Positions 29,101 to 37,859 are shown, counted from the stretch's first letter. The stretch is 64,000 nucleotides of DNA from Sabellastarte sp. h YS-2021 (GCA_964017235.1 OZ024928.1:87911566-87975565); one strand, 5' to 3'. Notes: generated from the letters alone by a model not told the origin. Made by a program: numbers and translations.

Positions 29101-32100
29101 TCTCAAATAACTCATTCACCTACTTTTGGAAGAGCTTTCACTTGGTGAAGTTTCAGACCCATAGCTAATTACTCACCTACTCAAAATGAGTAAATGCGAA
29201 TTATCTGTAAAAGTATTGCGGATACCCAATTTTTATCAAATAACTCATTCATCTACTTTTGGGAGAGCTTTCACATGGTGAAGTTTCAGACCCATAGCTA
29301 ATTACTCACCTACTCAAAATGAGTAAATGCGAATTATCTCTAAAAGTATTGCAGATAGCCAATTTTTCTCAAATAACTCATTCACCTACTTTTGGGAGAG
29401 CTTTCACTTGGTGAAGTTTCAGACCCATAGCTAATTACTCACCTACTCAAAATGAGTAAATGTGAATTATCTCTAAAAGTATTGCAGATAGCCAACTTTT
29501 GTCAAATTAATCATTCACCTACTTTTGGGAGAGCTTTCACTCTGTGAAGTTTCAGACCCATACCTAATTACTTACCTACTCAAAATGAGTAAATGCGAAT
29601 TATCTCTAAAAGTATTGCAGATAGCCAATTTTTCTCAAATAACTCATTCACCTACTTTTGGGAGAGCTTTCACTTGGTGAAGTTTCAGACCCATAGCTAA
29701 TTACTCACCTACTCAAAATGAGTAAATGCGAATTATCTTTAAAAGTATTGCAGATAGCCAATTTTTCTCAAATAACTCATTCACCTACTTTTGGGAGAGC
29801 TTTCACTCGGTGAAGTTTCAGACCCATAGCTAATTACTCACCTACTCAAAATGAGTAAATGCGAATTATCTGTAAAAGTATTGCGGATACCCAATTTTTA
29901 TCAAATAACTCATTCACCTACTTGTGGGAGAGCTTTCACTCTGTGAAGTTTCAGACCCATAGCTAATTACTCACCTACTCAAAATGAGTAAATGCGAAGT
30001 ATCTCTAAAAGTATTGCAGATAGCCAATTTTTCTCAAATAAATCATTCACCTACTTTTGGGAGAGCTTTCACTTGGTGAAGTTTCAGACCCATAGCTAAT
30101 TACTCACCTACTCAAAATGAGTAAATGCGAATTATCTCTAAAAGTATTGCAGATAGCCAATTTTTCTCAAATAACTCATTCACCTACTTTTGGGAGAGCT
30201 TTCACTTGGTGAAGTTTCAGACCCATAGCTAATTACTCACCTACTCAAAATGAGTAAATGCGAATTATCACTAAAAGTATTGCAGATAGCCAATTTTTTG
30301 TCAAATTAATCATTCACCTACTTTTGGTAGAGCTTTCACATGGTGAAGTTTCAGACCCATAGCTAATTACTCACCTACTCAAAATGAGTATATGCGAATT
30401 ATCTCTAAAAGTATTGCAGATAGCCAATTTTTCTCAAATAACTCATTCACCTACTTTTGGGAGAGCTTTCACTCGGTGAAGTTTCAGACCCATAGCTAAT
30501 TACTCACCTACTCAAAATGAGTAAATGCGAATTATCTCTAAAAGTATTGCAGATAGCCAATTTTTCTCAAATAACTCATTCGCCTACTTTTGGGAGAGCT
30601 TTCACTCTGTGAAGTTTCAGACCCATAGCTAATTACTCACCTACTCAAAATGAGTAAATGCGAATTATCTCTAAAAGTATTGCAGATAGCCAATTTTTCT
30701 CAAATTAATCATTCACCTACTTTTGGGAGAGCTTTCACTTGGTGAAGTTTCAGACCCATAGCTAATTACTCACCTACTCAAAATGAGTAAATGCGAATTA
30801 TCTCTAAAAGTATTGCAGATAGCCAATTTTTCTCAAATAACTCATTCACCTACTTTTGGAAGAGCTTTCACTTGGTGAAGTTTCAGACCCATAGCTAATT
30901 ACTCACCTACTCAAAATGAGTAAATGCGAATTATCTGTAAAAGTATTGCGGATACCCAATTTTTATCAAATAACTCATTCATCTACTTTTGGGAGAGCTT
31001 TCACATGGTGAAGTTTCAGACCCATAGCTAATTACTCACCTACTCAAAATGAGTAAATGCGAATTATCTCTAAAAGTATTGCAGATAGCCAATTTTTCTC
31101 AAATAACTCATTCACCTACTTTTGGGAGAGCTTTCACTTGGTGAAGTTTCAGACCCATAGCTAATTACTCACCTACTCAAAATGAGTAAATGTGAATTAT
31201 CTCTAAAAGTATTGCAGATAGCCAACTTTTGTCAAATTAATCATTCACCTACTTTTGGGAGAGCTTTCACTTGGTGAAGTTTCAGACTCATAGCTAATTA
31301 CTCACCTACTCAAAATGAGTAAATGCGAATTATCTCTAAAAGTATTGCAGATAGCCAATTTTTCTCAAATAACTCATTCACCTACTTTTGGGAGAGCTTT
31401 CACTCTGTGAAGTTTCAGACCCATACCTAATTACTTACCTACTCAAAATGAGTAAATGCGAATTATCTCTAAAAGTATTGCAGATAGCCAATTTTTCTCA
31501 AATAACTCATTCACCTACTTTTGGGAGAGCTTTCACTTGGTGAAGTTTCAGACCCATAGCTAATTACTCACCTACTCAAAATGAGTAAATGCGAATTATC
31601 TTTAAAAGTATTGCAGATAGCCAATTTTTCTCAAATAACTCATTCACCTACTTTTGGGAGAGCTTTCACTCGGTGAAGTTTCAGACCCATAGCTAATTAC
31701 TCACCTACTCAAAATGAGTAAATGCGAATTATCTGTAAAAGTATTGCGGATACCCAATTTTTATCAAATAACTCATTCACCTACTTGTGGGAGAGCTTTC
31801 ACTCTGTGAAGTTTCAGACCCATAGCTAATTACTCACCTACTCAAAATGAGTAAATGCGAAGTATCTCTAAAAGTATTGCAGATAGCCAATTTTTCTCAA
31901 ATAAATCATTCACCTACTTTTGGGAGAGCTTTCACTTGGTGAAGTTTCAGACCCATAGCTAATTACTCACCTACTCAAAATGAGTAAATGCGAATTATCT
32001 CTAAAAGTATTGCAGATAGCCAATTTTTCTCAAATAACTCATTCACCTACTTTTGGGAGAGCTTTCACTTGGTGAAGTTTCAGACCCATAGCTAATTACT

Positions 32101-35100
32101 CACCTACTCAAAATGAGTAAATGCGAATTATCACTAAAAGTATTGCAGATAGCCAATTTTTTGTCAAATTAATCATTCACCTACTTTTGGTAGAGCTTTC
32201 ACATGGTGAAGTTTCAGACCCATAGCTAATTACTCACCTACTCAAAATGAGTATATGCGAATTATCTCTAAAAGTATTGCAGATAGCCAATTTTTCTCAA
32301 ATAACTCATTCACCTACTTTTGGGAGAGCTTTCACTCGGTGAAGTTTCAGACCCATAGCTAATTACTCACCTACTCAAAATGAGTAAATGCGAATTATCT
32401 CTAAAAGTATTGCAGATAGCCAATTTTTCTCAAATAACTCATTCGCCTACTTTTGGGAGAGCTTTCACTCTGTGAAGTTTCAGACCCATAGCTAATTACT
32501 CACCTACTCAAAATGAGTAAATGCGAATTATCTCTAAAAGTATTGCAGATAGCCAATTTTTCTCAAATTAATCATTCACCTACTTTTGGGAGAGCTTTCA
32601 CTTGGTGAAGTTTCAGACCCATAGCTAATTACTCACCTACTCAAAATGAGTAAATGCGAATTATCTCTAAAAGTATTGCAGATAGCCAATTTTTCTCAAA
32701 TAACTCATTCACCTACTTTTGGGAGAGCTTTCACTTGGTGAAGTTTCAGACCCATAGCTAATTACTCACCTACTCAAAATGAGTAAATGCGAATTATCTC
32801 TAAAAGTATTGCAGATAGCCAATTTTTCTCAAATAACTCATTCACCTACTTTTGGAAGAGCTTTCACTTGGTGAAGTTTCAGACCCATAGCTAATTACTC
32901 ACCTACTCAAAATGAGTAAATGCGAATTATCTGTAAAAGTATTGCGGATACCCAATTTTTATCAAATAACTCATTCATCTACTTTTGGGAGAGCTTTCAC
33001 ATGGTGAAGTTTCAGACCCATAGCTAATTACTCACCTACTCAAAATGAGTAAATGCGAATTATCTCTAAAAGTATTGCAGATAGCCAATTTTTCTCAAAT
33101 AACTCATTCACCTACTTTTGGGAGAGCTTTCACTTGGTGAAGTTTCAGACCCATAGCTAATTACTCACCTACTCAAAATGAGTAAATGTGAATTATCTCT
33201 AAAAGTATTGCAGATAGCCAACTTTTGTCAAATTAATCATTCACCTACTTTTGGGAGAGCTTTCACTTGGTGAAGTTTCAGACTCATAGCTAATTACTCA
33301 CCTACTCAAAATGAGTAAATGCGAATTATCTCTAAAAGTATTGCAGATAGCCAATTTTTCTCAAATAACTCATTCACCTACTTTTGGGAGAGCTTTCACT
33401 CTGTGAAGTTTCAGACCCATACCTAATTACTTACCTACTCAAAATGAGTAAATGCGAATTATCTCTAAAAGTATTGCAGATAGCCAATTTTTCTCAAATA
33501 ACTCATTCACCTACTTTTGGGAGAGCTTTCACTTGGTGAAGTTTCAGACCCATAGCTAATTACTCACCTACTCAAAATGAGTAAATGCGAATTATCTCTA
33601 AAAGTATTGCAGATAGCCAATTTTTCTCAAATAACTCATTCACCTACTTTTGGAAGAGCTTTCACTTGGTGAAGTTTCAGACCCATAGCTAATTATTCAC
33701 CTACTCAAAATGAGTAAATGTGAATTATCTCTAAAAGTATTGCAGATAGCCAATTTTTCTCAAATAACTCATTCACCTACTTTTGGGAGAGCTTTCACTC
33801 TGTGAAGTTTCAGACCCATAGCTATTTATTCACCTACTCAAAATGAGTAAATGCTAATTATCTGTAAAAGTATTGCGGATACCCAATTTTTATCAAATAC
33901 TCATTCATCTACTTGTGGGAGAGCTTTCACATGGTGAAGTTTCAGACCCATAGCTAATTACTCACCTACTCAAAATGAGTAAATGCGAATTATCTCTAAA
34001 AGTATTGCAGATAGCCAATTTTTCTCAAATAACTCATTCACCTACTTTTGGGAGAGCTTTCACTTGGTGAAGTTTCAGACCCATAGATAATTATTCACCT
34101 ACTCAAAATGAGTAAATGTGAATTATCTCTTAATAGTATTGCAGATAGCCAATTTTTCTCAAATAACTCATTCACCTACTTTTGGAAGAGCTTTCACACA
34201 CGAAAATGAAAAATTGTGAATACCTCAGAAAAGCTATTTCTTCTGCTTTAATGCTCGGCGGGAGATACACACCGCAGCAGTGGTCTTGACAAAAATTTTT
34301 GTCTCCCCAAAAATGGTGGCCATTTTGAATTTTCAAAGTTTTTGCAAAACACAAAAATGCTTATATCTCGAAAACCGTGCTATATGGAGCGAACTCAGCA
34401 AAATTTTGGACCTGCTGGGTATCTCTACAGAGTAGCCATGCCAATTTTCAAAATATTTTTGTCTCGCCAAATATAGCGGACATTTTTAATTTTTTTATTT
34501 TTTGCAAAACACAAAAATGCTTATATCTTGAAAACCGTGCTAGATAGAGCAGACTGCGCTGACTTTGGTTGCCACAACAGTATAAGGCTAGAAACGAAGC
34601 ATTTTCTTAATACTTTAGCACTCACCTTTATATCCTTTTCGGGACGCTTTGTTTTTGCTATGCAAAAACATTATCTTTTTTTTTTGCGAGCGATCCTCTA
34701 GTTAAGATTCATTTGAAAATGTAGACTGTGTATGTTGTATAATTATTAAAGTTATTATTCACACCCAGTTGTAATATTAATGGCTGTATATGTGCACTGG
34801 CAATATTCTGAGGAGAGAATGCAATAATTTGAAGATTCAAGTGTGTTTAAATTATCCAATATTTTGTTGTTCTTTCATGATTACTTACTTTGCTGCTGTT
34901 TTTTTTACTGTGCTTGTATGTGTGTTTTGTTTCAGTCTCCCGGGGATTGTTTTTGCAAAGACAATGTTCAAGGCACCAAGTGTGAAGAGTGTAAACCTGG
35001 ATTCTATAATTTACAGACATCAAATATCCTTGGATGTGAAAGTAAGTGCTAGAGCCTGTGTATAGGTTTAATTCATTTAGCAAAGTGGTCTGTATGTAGT

Positions 35101-36964
35101 ACTTACCAGTAAAACACTTGAATACTTACTAAAATATGTCTCACCATACAGTGGTTATACATTTTGGCAAAAAGTCCCCAAAAAGTTTTGACTTTATTTC
35201 ATTTTCTTCATACAATTATTTGAAATAATCCATCAGTTTCTCTAAAGAAAACTTTTTATATTTTATGTTTTTTTTCATCGTACCTTTATTGTTTTCAAAC
35301 AAAAAAAACTATAATACACTGGTAATAATTAAATACACTGGTAATATAAGGACAAACCCCAAAGAACCATTAACACTTAAAAGCAGTTTTTACCCCACAG
35401 CCCTTAAGGGCTGTCGGGGTATTGTTTTCACCCATCGTGTCCGGAAGGGCAGGCGGTCAGCTGGGCGGGCAGGCAGCGGGAAAAAATTTGTCCGGGCTGT
35501 ATCTCAGAAACCGTAAGGTGTAGGAAGTTGATACTTGGTAGGGACATTGGTTAGGATGTGTAGGTGTGCAACGTCATGGTCTGACCTTTGACCTTGCCGT
35601 AGTGACCTTGAGTTGGAAAATCTTGTTCGGGCTATATCTCGGAAACCGTAAGGTGTAGGAAGTTGATACTTGGTAGGAACATTGGTTAGGGGGTGTAGGT
35701 GTGCAACGTCATCGTCTGACCTTGATTTGACTTTTGACCTTGCTGTAGTAACCTTGACCTATAAAATCTTGTCCGGGCTATATCTCAGAAACTGTAAGGT
35801 GTAGGAAGTTGATGCTTGGTAGGGACATTGGTTAGGGGTTGAAGGTGTGCAGCATCATGGTGTGACCTTGATTTGACCTTTGACCTTGCCATAGTGACCT
35901 TGACCTTTACAATCTTGTTGCACCTTTGAGTCTTTGTCTTTTGGGTCTGTGATGCAGATTAAGCACTGTTAAAGTCATACGTTTATTAGAATTCATTAAG
36001 AATTTTATTTTTACAATTTCCCATTGTAACAGATGGAATTTCATCAAGTGAGCCACAGAATTTGCTCCAACACCTACACATAAGCATTCATTGAATGTAT
36101 TACCACTTCTGTATGCATGGTAATATTCAAAACATCTAAACCATAATTCGGCCATGCCAGATGTAGATAAAGAGTACATGCATTATCTTTCTCTTAGGCA
36201 TTATTTTCTCTATTTAAACATTGTTTGGACCTTTATATAACTGACAGTGCTGTGAAAGTATCCTAAACTTTGTACTGATACAGTACTTCTATATCTCATG
36301 GTGTTAAATTTCCCTAGGCTGTGGGGTACGGGCATGTCTGATGCTATTTTTGACATATTAGTGCAGAAATAACTAATACATCATTCAAAAAGTTTTCACA
36401 GGTTGTATCCACCTTGAGTCATCTTTAACTTAAGTGCTTTGACAGACATGCTGGGTATTATTTTGTTTGTATTCCATGCTTGCCATGTATTTTTGTGCTT
36501 ATTTTCGTTAATATTTAATTAATTATGTACACTATAAGTGTGTATACACAAATGGTGGAGAAATCTCGAGTTAAAACTTAATTATATTATGTTCACTGGT
36601 ACCTGTAACTATAGATACATTTCACAGCTAATATTTTGACATTCTTTTGCCACTTTTGGTAAATATGGACTTATTTTACATAATATTGAAGCAAAATGCC
36701 ATATAATAAAAAATATAATGCATATTGCTGCACACTCACATCGTCATCTTAATTTGTGATATATCTTTTTTGTATATGTCATTTAGGAAGTTTTCCTATC
36801 ATATATTACAGGTTGTGAGTGTAACACGGCAGGGACTGTAGCTGGCAGTACAGTGTGTACACCAGATAGTGAGGGCCAGTGTCAGTGTAAGGACTTTGTA
36901 ATCAATAGACGTTGTGATGAATGTGAAGACCAGTACTATGGACTTTCTAGTGAAAACATAAATG
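4779..36964 (+). CDS. Laminin-family (usherin-like) gene, nine N-terminal exons, incomplete at 3' end
   Basis: The spliced product starts with a signal peptide, then an LN domain of about 230 residues (exons 1-4 and the start of 5), then four cysteine-rich laminin-type EGF repeats (exons 5-9). LN and LE modules mediate basement-membrane assembly or extracellular scaffolding, and the chain would enter the secretory pathway. The exons join at 4779-5111, 5969-6202, 6986-7024, 7498-7575, 18622-18814, 20097-20228, 20787-20968, 34936-35041 and 36812-36964. All phases match and no stop arises. From memory, the string [14 protein letters not shown] and the GTV-type LE repeats resemble usherin more than a laminin alpha chain, but human usherin has a LamG-like domain before LN that is not seen here. 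The last exon ends in phase 1 at a good donor, so the gene should continue beyond the window, across an intron of at least 27 kb that contains the tRNA array. Confidence 0.85.
5969..6202 (+). CDS. Exon 2: LN domain, middle
   Basis: This 234 bp exon has phase 0 at both sides, with acceptor TTTTTCAACAG and donor GTAGGT. It encodes [20 protein letters not shown] and then [13 protein letters not shown], matching the LN beta-sandwich segment where laminins have 'RPESF.IYK....G..W.PW'. Cysteines follow in ESFQC and VVCD. It joins directly to DLQQ of exon 1 without gap or overlap. Confidence 0.85.
6986..7024 (+). CDS. Exon 3: LN domain, 13-codon micro-exon
   Basis: Only 39 bp, phase 0 on both sides, acceptor TTCTTTTTCAG and donor GTAAGT. 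It encodes [13 protein letters not shown], fitting the LN segment where laminins read '.VAFS.LEGRPSA'. Its size makes it easy to miss by automatic annotation, but both splice sites are strong and it restores the expected LN order between exons 2 and 4. Confidence 0.75.
7498..7575 (+). CDS. Exon 4: LN domain, C-terminal part
   Basis: A 78 bp, phase 0 exon (donor GTGAGT) encoding [20 protein letters not shown] and then PNADRF. It matches the end of LN domains, where a W..A...I...F..L...G signature precedes the first EGF-type repeat. Acceptor is TTTGATAG at 7497. The intron that follows is 11 kb and packed with mobile elements. Confidence 0.78.
7730..8806 (+). mobile_element. Alpha-family Helentron-like element
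   Basis: The 5' end is a palindrome around CCCTTAAGGGCTGTCGGGGTA. About four copies of a roughly 137 bp repeat follow (7810-8390), each with GGTGTAGGAAGTTGATAC and GTGACCTTGACC. Next comes a unique tail (GTTGCACCTTTGGGTCTGTC...). The end is GGCTGTGGGATACGGGCATC with a GCATC-TCT-GATGC hairpin and CTATTTT. The 5' TACCCCACAGCC of better copies is the inverse of GGCTGTGGGGTA near the 3' end. No coding sequence. Confidence 0.72.
8807..9095 (+). mobile_element. Alpha-family 3' tail remnant
   Basis: Repeats the last part of the alpha element next to it: TTAGATGTTATTTTCTCTAC, CTTCTATATCTCATGGTGTT, CCAGGCTTTGGGGTAC. It lacks the 5' palindrome and tandem repeats, so it is a truncated copy or a duplicated 3' end. 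Confidence 0.6.
9096..10269. other. Intron sequence without visible features
   Basis: AT-rich, no open frame above 60 codons, no recognisable repeat or exon. Part of the 11 kb intron between exons 4 and 5. Confidence 0.5.
10270..13520 (+). mobile_element. Beta-family Helitron-like element, 3.25 kb
   Basis: Starts A|TCCCCAGACGAAAGTCGGGGA (hairpin), followed by a CCG microsatellite (10313-10332) and GCGATAACTCAAAAAC. The centre holds tandem repeats of about 350 bp. Near the 3' end CGTCTGGGGATA (13352-13363) is the inverse of the start; a second CTGGGGATATG follows, and the element ends CCCAATCTAG|T. TC...CTAG between A and T is the Helitron rule. It carries no Rep/helicase, so it is non-autonomous. 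Confidence 0.75.
10480..12310 (+). repeat. About six 350 bp tandem repeats inside the beta element
   Basis: The landmark ..TTTGGACTTTTTG.. recurs at about 10490, 10840 (variant), 11191, 11541, 11891 and 12240 (variant). Each is followed by AAACTATGTG and GTAACTTGGAAATGGTAAGT. Copies are diverged by many substitutions, much more than the 133 bp satellite further on, so this array is older. Confidence 0.75.
13521..14444. other. Intron sequence with a decayed 150 bp-type repeat at its end
   Basis: No gene. From about 14150 the text (AAACTATTGTATTAAATTTT, then TTGTTCAGCTACTTTTTCC) resembles the 153 bp repeats at 22960-24400, so this is probably a relic of the same repeat family. Confidence 0.45.
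14445..16126 (+). mobile_element. Gamma-family Helentron-like element, 1.7 kb
   Basis: The 5' palindrome TAAGCGTCCCTGTAGGGCGC is followed by a GCCGCCGCTGC microsatellite. The centre has about seven tandem copies of a 158 bp repeat. The 3' end has the hairpin GCTTTTG-TTAG-CAAAAGC and then ATTCCTCTAG|T. Same design as the 9 kb gamma copy at 25684. No coding sequence. Confidence 0.72.
14870..16020 (+). repeat. About seven 158 bp tandem repeats in the gamma element
   Basis: AATAGCCGGTCAGTTTTA or a close variant recurs at about 14930, 15090, 15248, 15406, 15564, 15721 and 15878. Each is followed by a C-rich tract, CTTATGGG and GCCTTATATCTCCTTTATTG. Copies differ by a few bases only. Confidence 0.85.
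16127..16700 (+). repeat. Three to four diverged 150 bp repeats with a GGCCGCCATCTTGAATTT core
   Basis: The phrase GACCC..TGGGTACTATAGACCC recurs at about 16303, 16455 and 16605, and GCC.CCATCTTGAATTT recurs at about 16220, 16370 and 16668. Related in wording to the 170 bp repeats at 26092-26870. Looks like the remnant interior of another gamma-type element. Confidence 0.6.
17092..17339 (+). mobile_element. Alpha-family element, internally deleted
   Basis: Has a diverged 5' palindrome (GAGCCTTTAAAGGTTGTCC) and the complete alpha tail ending CCAGGCTGTAGGGTACAGGC with the GCATCTCTGATGC hairpin and TATTTT. It lacks the central tandem repeats, leaving only about 250 bp. Confidence 0.6.
17353..18422. 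mobile_element. Foldback element with long palindrome-rich inverted repeats
   Basis: The left arm (17353-17525) starts TATATATGTTACAGTCAATC. The right arm (18251-18422) ends GATTGACTGTAACATATATA, its inverse. Each arm holds about five copies of a near-palindrome such as AGTCATTACACGTAATGACT, with CG, TG or CA at the centre. The 725 bp between the arms has no open frame. The arms would form a long hairpin with side hairpins. Family not recognised. Confidence 0.78.
18622..18814 (+). CDS. Exon 5: end of LN domain and first laminin-type EGF repeat
   Basis: The exon begins [20 protein letters not shown], the LN-to-LE junction (Y.I..I.V.G.C.C.GH in laminins). It continues through [22 protein letters not shown] and [13 protein letters not shown] with the cysteine spacing of an LE module. 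Acceptor is TTACTTACAG and donor GTGAGT; the end is phase 1. From memory human usherin has CLPLYNDKPFRQGD at this place, which favours usherin. Confidence 0.85.
19195..20045 (+). mobile_element. Alpha-family element, 5' and 3' ends eroded
   Basis: CACCCATGGTGTCTGTCTGG opens it. About four 137 bp repeats with AAACCGTAAGGTGTAGGAAG follow, more diverged than in other copies. A tail with CTTCATAATTTTTAG and TTTAATACTTTATCTTTAC follows and stops short of the 3' hairpin, about 50 bases before exon 6. Confidence 0.6.
20097..20228 (+). CDS. Exon 6: second LE repeat, first part
   Basis: Phase 1 in and out, acceptor TTTTATTGTAG, donor GTATTA. It encodes [14 protein letters not shown] and then [17 protein letters not shown]. 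The GGGVC..C..NT.G string is the signature of LE repeats that follow the first one in laminin alpha/beta chains and usherin. Confidence 0.85.
20787..20968 (+). CDS. Exon 7: end of second and start of third LE repeat
   Basis: Phase 1 in (completing the glycine of NNTAG), phase 0 out. It encodes [18 protein letters not shown] and then [18 protein letters not shown]...F.RP.G is typical of LE repeats. The donor GTGAGA lies only 24 bases before an alpha-family element, so this exon sits almost against a transposon insertion. Confidence 0.85.
20993..22209 (+). mobile_element. Alpha-family element with about eight 137 bp repeats
   Basis: The complete 5' end TACCCCACAGCCCTTAAGGG lies just after the exon 7 donor. 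The repeats (GGCTATATCTCGGAAACC, GTGTAGGAAGTTGATACTTG, GTGACCTTGACC) run to about 22190. The end is an abrupt TATCTGATGCTATTTTA, so the usual tail is missing here. Confidence 0.72.
22210..22950. other. Alpha tail piece and plain intron sequence
   Basis: 22284-22500 matches the alpha tail (GTTGCACCTTTAGGTGTC, AGATGGTATTGCATCAAGTG). After about 22545 I see no repeat or gene. An inverted motif TGTGTACGCACGTGTACGCA occurs at 22590. Confidence 0.5.
22960..24400 (+). repeat. About ten 153 bp tandem repeats
   Basis: TTGCATTTAGAG or a close variant recurs near 22986, 23145, 23300, 23455, 23608, 23762, 24060 and 24213, with AACTTGAAAACTAT before it and GTTATTCAGCTACTTTT after it. Copies are diverged. 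Their order of words parallels the 133 bp satellite at 26871-34195. Confidence 0.75.
24401..24791 (+). mobile_element. Alpha-family 3' end closing the 153 bp repeat array
   Basis: Complete alpha tail: CTCATGGTGTTGAAAACT, CCCCAGGCTGTGGGGTACAG, then the hairpin near TCTCTGATGC and TATTTTT. An 87 bp stretch starting GCATTTTCTTTCTGTTAGAT is duplicated in tandem (24536-24622 and 24623-24709). Confidence 0.65.
25005..25095 (+). pseudogene. Short LINE C-terminal remnant
   Basis: Encodes about 25 residues, [19 protein letters not shown], resembling the SFKSHLKT.LFR end of CR1/L2-group LINE polymerases. Nothing else of the element is recognisable, so this is a fragment of low information content. Confidence 0.45.
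26092..26870 (+). repeat. Five 170 bp tandem repeats with AAAATGGCGGCC core
   Basis: AAAACACAAAAATGCTTATA recurs at about 26092, 26261, 26430, 26599 and 26768. Each is followed by TCTCGAAAACCGTGCTAGAT and GGGTATCTCTG, and copies 1-4 by AAAATGGCGGCCATTTTGAA or a variant. Copies differ by about 5-10%. Confidence 0.88.
26871..34195 (+). repeat. 133 bp satellite, about 55 monomers, with higher-order structure
   Basis: AGCTTTCAC recurs every 133 or 134 bases (26871, 27004, 27137, 27271, 27404, 27537...). The monomer holds TTTCAGACCCATAGCTAATT, ACTCACCTACTCAAAATGAG and AGTATTGCAGATAGCC. A rare variant (TCTGTAAAAGTATTGCGGAT followed by CATCTAC) recurs at 27341, 29204, 30934 and 32930, that is every 1863, 1730 and 1996 bp or 14, 13 and 15 monomers. 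Blocks are nearly identical, while the outermost monomers are more diverged. Confidence 0.93.
34270..34565 (+). repeat. Two diverged 170 bp repeats on the far side of the satellite
   Basis: Contains AAAAATGGTGGCCATTTTGA, CAAAACACAAAAATGCTTAT twice and TCTCGAAAACCGTGCTATAT. These are the same repeats as at 26092-26870, in the same direction, so the satellite sits inside a once continuous 170 bp array. Confidence 0.8.
34936..35041 (+). CDS. Exon 8: end of third LE repeat
   Basis: Phase 0 in, phase 1 out, acceptor TTTTGTTTCAG, donor GTAAGT. It encodes [20 protein letters not shown] and then [16 protein letters not shown], completing the repeat opened in exon 7 (PG.C.CK.NV.G..C..C..GFYNL). The 14 kb intron before it contains the satellite. 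Confidence 0.86.
35391..36350 (+). mobile_element. Alpha-family element, complete copy
   Basis: The best whole copy in the window. The 5' TACCCCACAGCCCTTAAGGG is followed by three 137 bp repeats and a tail with GTTGCACCTTTGAGTC and ATTTCATCAAGTGAGCCACA. The 3' GGCTGTGGGGTACGGGCATG is followed by TCTGATGCTATTTTT. The 12 bp subterminal inverted repeat is exact. Non-coding. Confidence 0.75.
36812..36964 (+). CDS. Exon 9: fourth LE repeat
   Basis: Phase 1 in and out, acceptor CATATATTACAG, donor GTAAGA. It encodes [15 protein letters not shown], then [17 protein letters not shown] and [13 protein letters not shown]: one complete LE module in one exon. CNT.GTV.G...C...GQC.CK is very close in form to usherin LE repeats. 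No further exon with LE cysteine spacing is visible before 64000. Confidence 0.86.
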
Positions 36965-37499
36965 GTAAGAATTTTCATATTTTGTCATCTCATAGCTAAT
37001 CCAATCAAATCAGACTTAAATTATCATCTTTTTGGCCTCTTAAATAGCCAGATTCTAAGGCATGTAAAATCAAACGATTTTTTTCTAAAATTTTATAATT
37101 TCAAGACAAGCTTGACTTGTTTAATATAAAAATTCCAGGCAGTAATAGGTTAAGATGGATATGCCAAAAAGTTCTTAGCTTCTCCCTATTATAAATACAT
37201 GATGTAGTACAATCAGAAGGAAAAAAAATCATTGTAAATCTCAGGTGTGTCATTTGACAAACTGTTAACGTCTTATGGAAAGGTCATCCCTTTCCTTAGG
37301 GTTGTGTCTGTACATATTTGTTTTGGACTTCATACTTGTAAGTTTAAAAAGGGCCCTTGCTATCCTGGTTGTTAAGACTTACACTACGAGTAACATGGGA
37401 ACCATATATGAACAGATTTGGGTCACAAACATGCCACATATATATTCAAATGAAATATGGTCCTCGTGTACATGAATAGTGATGTTTGATGACTAAAGG
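36965..37499. other. Intron sequence without visible features
   Basis: Follows exon 9. I see no exon with LE cysteine spacing, no repeat and no RNA gene before the first relic of the tRNA array. Confidence 0.5.
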
Positions 37500-37784
37500 C
37501 CTGTTAACACATTCCATGCTGTCATATTAACATGTATTTGATAACATCAGTGTTATTGGATTTCCTTAAATTAGAACTACACTTTGTGCTTGAAAAGACT
37601 CATATATTTCAGCTGAGGGTGTGTCACAAAACAAGTGAGAATTATAGCCTAGACCAAAGACCTTGAATTCTGAGAGCCAAAATATGGAATAACTAGCATA
37701 GTTGGTCCAAATTATGTGAGATTTTATCCTAAAATCGCTTGGCTGTTAGAAACCTGTTGTGTAATGTAAGGTAAAAGGTTTTGT

Positions 37785-37859
37785 GGGCTCCTCCGGGATT
37801 TGAACCTGGGACCTCTCTCACTCAAAGAGAGAATCGCCTACACCTAGACTAACAAAACC
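37785..37859 (-). pseudogene. Relic tRNA-Pro with TGA in the anticodon position
   Basis: Has a good T arm (GGTTCAAATCC) and an anticodon stem CTCTC/GAGAG with loop TTTGAGT, giving TGA where the array genes have TGG. The 5' acceptor strand (GGTTTTG) no longer pairs with the 3' strand (GAGGAGCCC), and the D region has an insertion. Flanks match the array unit (TAGCCTAGACCAAAGACCTT; AATAACTAGCATAGTTGGTC), so it is an old diverged unit and not a serine tRNA, which would need a long variable arm. Confidence 0.75.

Larger units (their letters stand above)
25684..34701 (+). mobile_element. Gamma-family Helentron-like element enlarged to 9 kb by satellite expansion
   Basis: The 5' palindrome TAAGCGTCCCGCAAGGGACG is followed by a GGCTCCGGCGGCTCC microsatellite and TATAACTCTGTAACCG. 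170 bp repeats follow (26092-26870), then about 55 copies of a 133 bp monomer (26871-34195), then two more 170 bp repeats. The end has CGGGACGCTTTG (inverse of the start), the hairpin GTTTTTGC-TAT-GCAAAAAC and GATCCTCTAG|T. The same termini surround only 1.7 kb at 14445. No coding sequence. Confidence 0.7.

Noticed and set aside
26871-34195. CRISPR-like array
   Set aside because: There are no unique spacers; the whole 133 bp unit repeats head to tail, which is a satellite.
37785-37859. tRNA-Ser(TGA)
   Set aside because: No long variable arm and the acceptor strands do not pair; body and flanks are those of the tRNA-Pro unit.
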